Of a DNA stretch of 64,000 nucleotides, positions 55,378 through 64,000 are shown in pieces. The translations under genes and the position numbers were made by a program. Each line of letters begins with the position of its first letter. Position 1 is the first letter of the stretch. The DNA is from Dictyophora rubrovolvata (lineage: Eukaryota > Basidiomycota > Agaricomycetes > Phallales > Phallaceae). The notes under the pieces were generated by a model that saw nothing but the letters and a program-made list of their open reading frames with translations, was not told where the DNA came from and did no database searches. The stretch lies in contig CP114127.1 in assembly GCA_029959195.1 (NCBI GenBank), forward strand, positions 1,426,001 to 1,490,000. The letters run 5' to 3'.

Positions 55378-56859
55378 TGGACAAGAGGAATGCAAATACA
55401 GAGGAGTTGAAGTAAGAAAAATGTTGTGGTTCGTACGCTCTTTTCACGTTTCTCTAGACCCCTTTTAAACTCGTATGGCTATAGATTCCGCTAAAGTTTT
55501 CGGGCCTATTGAGACAAAGAAAATTAAGAAGAAAGGAGTTAGAGTTAGATAACGAATGAATTGATTCCATGACCACGTCCACGGACAGTATGCAACGTGG
55601 GCCAGGGTTGGTTTATCCTTCATTTGAGAAGGACTCAGGAGTTGGGAGTTAGGAGTACCCTAAATATCGGGAATATACCATGTTGATGAGGTTCATATTC
55701 CTCACCATAAATACCAGTTTTCAAACGAATGAAAAACTGCATTTCAGCTGGTTAATCAATGGAGCGAAAACAGTTGTTGAGGGGTTATGTAAGTGGTCCG
55801 TGCTGTCTACGGGCGCTTACCCCCCCAACGGAGGTATTTCAAGCGGAGAACGCGCGTAAAAAAAAAATTTCAGTGTGCTTCCTTTCTCCCTCGTCCAACA
55901 TTGTCCGATGTGAGTATTGCGTCTGGTTTCTTTGTTCTTACTTTTTTTCGTGATGATCAACGTTATATATACCATACTTTACCACATTCCGATACTCCAT
56001 GTGGAATACTATAAACAATTTCAGCCTTGTCTGAAAAAAAAAACTCATTCTTTTTGAAACCTCATTGAACGTGTTTAGCTGATGTTTTTTGTCAGATCCG
56101 TGATTGCCTGAATTGGAAAAGGAACGTGGAGATGAATTTATAACGGTGTCTTTGTTCGGGTATGCTCCTATCTATTCTTTACCCTTTGTCGTTTTTGTTT
56201 TCCTTTGATGAACATCAATCGATGGGCGGACACGAAGCCTTTCCCATACCAAAGTCTTCGAAGTGTACAAATTGAAGGCGGGAAAGGTGACTGTTGATAT
56301 TTCTACATCGAGTAGCTGATACCCTTCACCCCCACTCACTGAGATATTCGTCGCTAATGCATTTTTTTCAGATACGTTGTGAAATGCTTTTACTTGCCGT
56401 AAGTACTCTTTTCTTTAATCGGCAACCATCGCATGCATCACATGATGTTTGAGGCATTTGGCTTTATGGGTTCCAACTCAGTGCAGATAACCAACTCGCT
56501 ACCTTCGAGCTTTGCTCGCTTTTTTCTGAAACTTCTACTCTCTCTATTCCTTTTTCGGAATTATTGCTAACACTGTTTTATTCTCTAGTTCTGTCGCAGT
56601 AGTTGTATGATTTACGTGTCTATTCTTTGTCGATTTAGTGGTACAGTTCACAAATATACTTCGTACTGTCAATGTTGAGTCGTCGCTATACAAAACCGCA
56701 AGATATAAGAAGCCTCCGTGAACTAAAACGGGAGGGGTTGAATACAATTTTATAAGTTTTAGTCGCAATACAGAAAACGGATGAAATAATAAAGAAACGT
56801 CCTAAGAACAGAAGGAAAAGGATGCTATGAGTTGTTATGACTTTAGTTCTAAATTACAG
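55378..56859. other. intergenic, nothing recognised
   Basis: 1.5 kb without a supported gene. Frames are short and lack paired splice sites with family support. Confidence 0.55.
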
Positions 56860-57823
56860 CTATGCAGGGAGTACAAGATTCTTCTTTGTGCATCGGGCAA
56901 TGTGCACCACCCATGGCGTTGAGCAATACGTCGTCGCATCCCTCAACCTGATCCATCTTTCACAAACTAGACAGAAAACCCGTCTAGGTTCAACCTTTCC
57001 CGTCCGAGGATCGTCGCGTAAAATTCGCGCTCGTTCTTCCTCTGTCCGGTGCTTAGACCACGACGATCCTTTGTGATCTCGACTGACATCGGTGGTGTCT
57101 GCCGAACTAATCGTACTATAAAGAGAACTGCAGGAGGTGCTGCGCATTAAAATATCACTGTGAAAGATAAACAAAATCGGGAAAAAAAACGCGAAACAAC
57201 GTCACAAGGAGATTGATTGTTCTACCTTTTGGTGGTCTCGCCATGTGTTCCCTTGGCGTTTCTGTTCTTACAAATGAGTGTTGTATGAACTCTGAATGTA
57301 GATAAATGATATTTTGTCGTCATCGTGACCCATTCTGAACATTTCGCGCAAAGGACGCGATACGGTTCTACAGCTGATGCGTCTGGGTGAAGCAGCAGCT
57401 GGCGAACCTCCGGGGTATACTTGTTTGGTGATGATGCATGTGTAGGTATATAATTAGGTGAATAAGAATCTCTAACAAAATAAAATATAATCAGAGAACC
57501 CTCTGGAAAATTCTCAAAGCCTCTTGAAAGGACTAACCGGGCAGCTCTTAAAATCAACCGAGACTTTTTGGACGGATTTGCAATGTTCGGTGGTGATTCA
57601 TTTATTTGAGGAGGTTTGCCGTATTTTTTAATTTGGCGTTTTGGTGTTCTAGATAACGATAACACAGTTAGGAACGCAAGAAAGAGGAGTTAAATATGCG
57701 GATGAAAATTTTTCGACGGGAATCGACAGCTCACTTTGGGATTTTTTTCTTTTTAGTAACATATGCTGTGACAACAGTAATACAAGGTATGCGAGTCCCT
57801 GAACTACGACTACGAGTAATCAT
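56860..57823 (-). CDS. protein with two tandem C-x2-C-W-H-C zinc-finger-like repeats
   Basis: Four exons (57,823-57,735; 57,648-57,538; 57,471-57,226; 57,157-56,860) join in phase to 247 residues. Each half carries the same pattern: EPYRVLCAKCSEWVTM with a later FRVHTTLIC, and EPRRVFCLVCERWIRL with WVVHIARC. This suggests a duplicated zinc-binding module of the CxxC...W..H...C type that I associate with basidiomycete proteins. A stretch before each repeat (TPEVRQLLLHPDA and RARILRDDPRTG) is also similar. The N-terminus is basic (KKKKIPK, KRQIKK), fitting nucleic-acid binding. Function is unknown. Confidence 0.68.
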
Positions 57824-58389
57824 GGCGTTGGTTAAAGAATTAAGTTTGGAAGAAGTGTTGCGGTAGTGACTGGCGAATACTGCGTCACGGCGCGCACTAA
57901 AACCAATGAACTGAAGTCTCTCTCTTTGTCAATAATGCTATATCTTCTGCTATTAATACACGTCTTTTAATAACCTCAAACAAATCTCGAACGCAAGGCT
58001 TCGCTTTTTAACGGCAGAGAACTCACCGGGAACTCAAACTACTAGTACGTGTTGTGACACTATCATGGAAAGAGAAGAGGTTTTATTCAATAAAAATGAC
58101 AAAATAGATAGGTTTATCATAAGGTATACGTGTATTCCACAAACACCAAGGGGAAACAGGACGGAAAAAGAGGAGATAATATACAAAAATGAAAGATGAC
58201 GCGTGTGCGTAATCTACGAAGATCGACGAAAACCCAAATGATCACAAAGAGATAGACAAATTATGCTATGCCCTGACAATGGAACAGGAACAAAGGCATC
58301 ATCAAGTCAATAAATAAACGTTGGAGAAGAAAGGAAAGACTGAAAAGAAACAAGGGACTAAATGCAATTATATCTGCTTTCTTCTGTCT
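57824..58389. other. intergenic
   Basis: It is the 5' flank of the zinc-finger-like gene and 3' flank of the next gene. No further feature is seen. Confidence 0.55.
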
Positions 58390-60653
58390 TCATTTACGCA
58401 ATCGGAATCCGTCGCCTTTTCTGGGTACTTTCCCGACTCCTCCTATGCCTTCTCGAACAACTAACCAAAAAGCTGTGCAACAAATCACGTCTTTAATCTC
58501 TTCAGCTGTCAACGTCAACTTCTGAGGAGAGTGCAGTCGATCGGGTAATAGGGTACTTCGCGTCGATCCGTCGGGAAGTAGTACTCGTTTCTTTATCATG
58601 CCATGCTCAACTTCGATGTCAGGAAGGGGAAACGGTACTTTAAGTTGGCACACGACCTTAGGATGATGAGGGGCCGGTGAGAGCGTCGCGATTTTAAGTT
58701 TCGTTGGCGATTGCTGCAAATCGCTAGGAACAGGTGTAGTTTGGTCCGGTGAAGATGGTCCACCCACTGACGCAGACAAACTACGCGTACGGCTGTGACC
58801 TTTCTTCAGAAATAACGACGAATGTTCACTTGAAGTCGGAGTGATGATGAGATTGCACACCCAGGGCGTCTCGGAGTCTTCCGGATCTGACTCTTCGTCC
58901 CTGTCGTCCTTATCGTGATCTCCTCGACTATCCTCCTCAGAATGATTGACGGAAGGGGTGGTAGGTCGATTGGGTGATGATGCCCGTGGGGTACCCGGTC
59001 TCGAATGTGAGGGAGACCGCTTAGATGGACGTACATCCAGACTATCTTTCGTCCCTTCCGGTCTGCCTATACGCAATGAATCATCTTTGACGTGCGAAAT
59101 AGATGCTGCTTCTTCCGAGTTTACCACCGCTGAACTACGACGACTATGCGTCTCAGAGCGACGTAGACCAAGAGGCGCATCACCACCGCTTGCTCGTTTC
59201 GCTCTTCGGGTGGCCGCCTTCTCTTGTTTCGATTTCCCTCTCGACCATTCAAATCTTACCATCCAATCGAACTCTTGCTCTCCAACGTGACCCACACCGT
59301 ACGAAGATGCCTCTCGGCCAACTTTACGGATAATGCCGCCTAAGCCGTTCTCATTCTCTGCTTTGTGCCATCTACGCATCACCCAGACGTGCTTAACACA
59401 CCGCCCAATAGCCTGATTTACGGGAGAACATAGCGTTGGGGAAACACCGAGGATGGCAGGGAGAAAAATATCGTTATTATTTTGCTTGGATATGATAGTT
59501 GGAGTCCGAGATTCTGATGGGTTGAGAGATGGTGATACGAGCATACGCGGTGAATTTGGGACCGGTGAAGTGATCCCTTCTTCCTTCGTCTTGCTAGGAA
59601 TGGGTCCACTGGGTTCTTTTCGCCGAAAGATCTTCCCAAAAAGTCGCTTCGGACCAGGAGACCCATTGGACGGAGGCGCTATAATATCAACCCGCGGAAT
59701 TTGGTTTTGCCGAGTAGGTAGATGAGTAGGAGAAGACGTGTCAGATCCGAGGGATAGCCTCGACGAGCCCGGCGAGTGAGCGAGTTCGGGGGTTACTGCC
59801 CGCCCACTATTTGAGGCTTGGGTGGGCGGAGCAAGTGAGACACCGGTGGATTGAACTCGTGTTACTGGGTTGCTCCCTGAGAGGAACTCCTTGGCTTGCC
59901 AGACTTCTGTTGGTTCAAGGATTCCAAGGCCGATAATTTCTAATCCCCGTTTGTGGTATTTTGCCACACGAGCATCCGTCCCAGCATCAAATACAGTGTT
60001 CGTCATAACATTATGGGCGTGAAGGTTGTAAAGAGGGATGATCATTCGTCTTCCTGAACTAGATGATGCGCCAGAGCTGAAAGACGTCACGGAGCTGGTG
60101 TTTGAAGAAGAGTAAAAGTTGGATGTATCAGATCGATTTGACCGCAGTGACATTCTTCTACCGAGACGATCTCCTTCCGAGTCAGACGTAGGCGATTTGG
60201 GAGATTGTGGCAATGGCTCCTCCACTTGAACATGAGACGAAGTTGATGTAATGGATGGAGTAGCTGTGGAAGGCCGCTCGCGCGCAGTGACTGCTGGCAC
60301 AAGTTGAATTTGAAGATTCAAAGGATGGTTGTGTATTTGTGGTGGTGGCCGCACAAGAATAAATGTCTGTTTTAAACGGAAATATGGTATAAATTCATAC
60401 ATCGTGAGACCCATTCATATGGGCAGACGACCAGAAGCAGGAAAGGACTTACCTCATGAGATAGCTTCTTTTTCTTTTCTTTTTTATGTGGATCGTCATG
60501 CATGTCTTTCCGTTTAATACCTTCTTCGTCTTCTTCTTCGTAGTTAATAGTAGTTTTCTTCATTTGGGAGTTTGCTTGCTGCGGGTTGGGACGCATGTTG
60601 TCCAATTTGTCCGAGAGCGCGGAAGGTAAAAGCGAAGATACCATGGACAGCAT
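58390..60653 (-). CDS. large Ser/Pro-rich protein of unknown function, 725 residues
   Basis: There are two exons: 60,653-60,453 (67 codons, ending at GTAAGT) and 60,366-58,390 (659 codons including the stop). The N-terminus has a lysine run (HKKEKKKKL). Ordered blocks stand out in a disordered background: GRRMIIPLYNLHAHNVMTNT followed by VFDAGTDARVAKYHKRGLEI, a central CVKHVWVMRRWHKAENENGL, an acidic DKDDRDEESDPEDSETPWVC, and a C-terminal CCTAFWLVVREGIGG. Many SP/TP sites suggest phosphorylation. I recognise no domain; it looks like a conserved basidiomycete regulatory or scaffold protein. Confidence 0.75.
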
Positions 60654-61317
60654 TGGTTTTTTGGATGATTTTAAATGGCAATTAGGCCTTCCAGAGTATT
60701 AATAAACGGAACACGACAAATTTGGAGGAAAGGGTAATGGGGAGAGTGTGTGAGAGGAGCTTGAATGAGAGCCGGAGGGGTCAGGCCATTTTCCTGCTTC
60801 GGCCATAGGCGCTTACCAAATAAACTACGTAATGGCCCCGGCGGTGTGGGCCGTTGCGAGCCTGCGACGCGGCTCTCCTGCGGAACCTCAGCCCATTAGC
60901 TACTGTCCCAAAATCCAATGATTTTACAGGTTTGATATGAGCCAAATCCGCTGTCAAAAGCTGCACGAAATTTGACAGAGAATTTGCGCTTATGTTAGAA
61001 TGGGGTTTCGGCTCAGTCACTGACTCTTCTTGGCTACGTCACAGTCACGCCGCTGCACTTCCATATCAGTAACATCTGGTATTCTCTTGTGATTTTTTTC
61101 TATTGTTGACCACATGATTGCCAATACTTTGCTGGTAGAATAGTCCGACGTCTTATTATCTCGCTACTGCTTTATAATCAGATTACTTCTTGTGACGTGT
61201 ATTCCAGATGGGATCGTACTTGATCTTATCTTATCAATAAGAAAAGCCTTTGATGATCGACAGTCGCCAACAATATTGTGACATAAACAATATCCATCCA
61301 AACTACTCATGTCAAAC
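60654..61317. other. intergenic
   Basis: No supported gene. The open minus-strand frame at 60,781-61,020 is GC-rich chance sequence without family support. Confidence 0.55.
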
Positions 61318-62730
61318 TCATATGGCTGCTACGGCGCTCTTCAAGCTACCCCAACCGGACTGATTCAACCCCCACAGAGCACGAGTCGTCGCATTCTGCA
61401 AACACGGCTGCAACATCCGTTTTTCCGGCTCTTCCAAATCTCCACCAATCTAGGAGACAAATGTTCGGTCAGTCAGGCACCGACATGACGCTGTTTTCGC
61501 GGCGGTTTGGGTTCAATGACATACCTGAACAAACGTCACCAGCGCTCTCGCAACTTTCTCGGCAAAGTCTGCGTCAACAGACGCTGTATCTGGATGCATG
61601 CTGGCCAAGAACTCAGCCAGCAATCTGATAATTCCGTATTTTTTCAAAGCCAAAAGAGTCGGAACAGAGGTCGAGGTGGATGTTAAACCAATCGGAAGGG
61701 GAGGAACGGCTTGAGGAACCGGTGGGATGCTGTACGGTGTACGATGAGCGGGATGACGATCCAGTCCGCGGACAGCAAACTGAGATGGCACATAACTAGG
61801 CTCAAGGAGAGTATGAACGAGAAAAGCTGTTCTATTCCTAATCGTGGGATTGTTATCTATTATTATAAGCAAGAATGTGAACAGGCGGCGTCAGTGTATT
61901 GTCACTAAATTTGGGAAAAAGCTTCTTGCCTGCAAGAGCCTTCTTCAGAATCTCCCAGCCATGAACCTCATCCAACCGCATTACGGCCGCAGCATTCTGG
62001 ATTAGTATGGTTGAGAGCGCAAAGATGGCTTTGGCGCGTGTCTGAATTGCTGGATCGTTTCCCGACTTCTTTTCAGGCATCAAGAGATTGAGTATCCTTG
62101 GAATAGGGTCGTATTTGATCACCTATTTCAAATATTCAGATCGCTATTGACGATACCAGTAGAAGTCCGTTGAACCTCGCTCTGTGCTTTAGGGTTATTT
62201 TCGACGGCGGTTCCAATGACCCAGAGGGTTTGTCTCCTGACAGGATCGGGAGTCTCATCCCTTAGTAGAAACAAAAGTTCAGGGTACATTTGAAGATGAG
62301 TAAGATCTAAACGGGGACAGCGCCACATCAGATCGCCACTCAAGTAGCTCGTCCACAGAAAGGGCTGGCTTACTGTTAGCATTATCGGTGTTCTCAACCA
62401 GCTTCGACATGAATTGAAGTTAGTGCGACAATTCTCGTGCATCAAATTGCGAGACATACCATTTCCAGATCATCCAAGCTTCTGACTCGACTGGCCATAT
62501 CCGCATTCTTATCAGATGCGAGACACAAAGCCTCCTGTAAGTATAGGTTCCTTTCAGCCAAACTAGAAGTCATGGAGGAAATTGACCCGGTTAAGAAAGA
62601 GACGAACCTTCATGGCTACGGCATCAGGTTTTCCCAAAATGGCGTCAATGATTTCGGGATCCAAATGTTTATGACGAGGACCAGTGTCCTTTTGTTGACA
62701 TTGAGCAGGATGTTGTGTGGCTTGGCTCAT
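61318..62730 (-). CDS. FES1: Fes1-type Hsp70 nucleotide exchange factor
   Basis: Seven exons (62,730-62,608; 62,534-62,460; 62,401-62,374; 62,306-62,176; 62,122-61,930; 61,856-61,525; 61,449-61,318) join in phase to 337 residues. Fes1/HspBP1 marks are LDPEIIDAILGKPDAVAMK, SLDDLEMLVENTDNANN, RRQTLWVIGTAVENNPKAQS, an armadillo-like helical repeat core and the end ALWGLNQSGWGSLKSAV. The protein removes ADP from cytosolic Hsp70 and helps clear misfolded proteins. The fifth intron (61,857-61,929) is a GC-AG type, needed to keep KKALADNNPTIRNRTAF in frame. It is the rightmost recognised gene. Confidence 0.92.
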
Positions 62731-64000
62731 AGTATTTAAATTATAAAAGAAGTTCGACGAATGGCGTCTCCCTAGGGACCACTGTTATAGGATACAGATA
62801 CAACATGTTTATCCATATGACGCAAGATTTGAGACAGCGACGACGAGGTCCGACGGAGGGTTGTCAATGGTCATCGCTGCTCCCGTAAGCTAAATGACAT
62901 AATCACTCCTCCGTCGTACACCGGCAAACTCATCATATGCATCATTGCTAGGACATATTGACGAGCTAGGCCGAAAATTTGATCTTCAAGGGATATGTGT
63001 TATCACCTGAACTCTAGTTAGACATGTGCACAACGCCAGAGATGAATCAATGATGAGTCGACACCGTGAGTCTAACGTGTTTTGTTGCTCATGCCACGTT
63101 TCCACTTATTGAATCTTCGACTTTTTTATAACTTAGATGGTCGATTGGTCTTCATCCTACGTTTCTCGTCAGTGGTATTATTTACCGGGCTGCATTTTCG
63201 TCCGCAGGCGCGAACCAGGATGCTCGGATTTCGTGGTCCATCCACCTCCGTTTCTTGGATCAAGGTTTAGGAATTATAACTTAGTGGTTCAATGTATCGC
63301 TCCGGTACTTGTCTGATAAGTTAAACGGAGCCTTGTTTCAAAAAAAGGTTTGGTTAAGACCCATGCTTATCAAACAACCAACCCTGACGACTTTGTAACT
63401 TCAGACGCTCCTACGACATCTCATGTGCACATGTTTCTTAATCCAGGATCACCTGAACATAAAATTTATTAGAATCCTTCCCTAAAGAGGGTAGTTGTCC
63501 GTCCGGATGTCTTGGTTGATATCCTATTTTTCCCCACACAGTCACCAATCCTGGGGAAAAACACGAAACAAAGAGCCTTCATACCTATCCTTTGAAGATC
63601 TTCTCACATGTATTTATTACACCCTTTTGTACTTGTCATACTTATGTGGGTATATCATTTTTTATAGTTCCTATCGCTCATTGTGCCTAAAAAAGAAGGC
63701 TAATCTCCGACTGGAGTGGACTTGAGCAACGAACCAAAATTCACGACGGGCCATCAAACACAAACTAACAAGTGATCTTGGAATACTCTACCAGGTTTGC
63801 TGCGGCCTATGCAGCCTTCACGGAAGAAACCACGGGTGACCTTGCTGAATCTCATTTGCGTTGAGCGGATCTTCCCGAAAAAAAATTGGTGGCGGGTATG
63901 GTTTGTCATTCAATTCTACTACATGGCGTAAACTCAAAAGCTAGCTCTTTATTTATAGAACCAAATCAACTTACATACTACGCTAGCGGCTAAACTGTTT
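62731..64000. other. right end of window, no gene recognised
   Basis: 1.27 kb without a supported gene or repeat match to the rest of the window. Frames are short and no paired splice signals with family support were found. Confidence 0.5.

Noticed and set aside
60781-61020. 79-codon minus-strand frame between two host genes
   Set aside because: GC-rich chance frame with no homology cue.
1-64000. CRISPR array, rRNA, complete tRNA gene, bacterial operon or origin
   Set aside because: Introns and eukaryotic repeats throughout; no spaced direct-repeat array or rRNA sequence was seen, and the only tRNA-like stretch is the SINE candidate.

Overview
The window is nuclear DNA of a mushroom-forming basidiomycete (Agaricomycetes). 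Signs of this are genes cut by many short (about 45-75 base) introns, a FunK1-type fungal kinase relic, a GH115 wood-sugar enzyme, chromodomain Ty3/gypsy elements, a Tad1-like LINE with a C-terminal RNase H, and many solo LTRs. No CRISPR array, operon or complete tRNA gene was seen.

Bases 1-17,000 are a nested repeat graveyard. A decayed gypsy element (about 5,466-16,599) has taken in a solo LTR (6,158-6,559) and a 7.2 kb LINE (8,684-15,870, 13-base target duplication). The LINE itself holds two solo LTRs from different families (10,594-11,454 and 14,246-14,651). To the left lies an unusual inverted duplication: four diverged members of an unknown small protein family, two on each strand. The right-hand pair sits inside a unit bounded by about 0.5 kb inverted repeats with GCGC on both sides.

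Bases 18,800-26,000 hold ordinary host genes: an AlkB homolog 6 dioxygenase, a divergent Nudix hydrolase, ornithine aminotransferase and a small unknown protein. A 3.6 kb terminal-inverted-repeat DNA transposon follows (26,427-30,065). It carries a DD34E transposase and a second, convergent gene of unknown role. Three membrane-protein genes come next: an APH-1-like seven-span protein, a four-span unknown, and a DHHC palmitoyltransferase.

Bases 38,300-49,400 are a locally duplicated accessory region. It has three copies of an unknown 110-112 residue protein, one intact and one truncated copy of a divergently placed PD-(D/E)XK-like protein, a FunK1 relic hit by solo LTRs, and duplicated remnants of two further genes. 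From 49,800 to 62,730 are minus-strand host genes: GH115 alpha-glucuronidase, a tiny membrane protein, a double zinc-finger-like protein, a large serine-rich protein and the Hsp70 exchange factor Fes1. Gene models were spliced by eye from reading-frame continuity, GT-AG signals and remembered family motifs; none was checked by alignment or RNA data.
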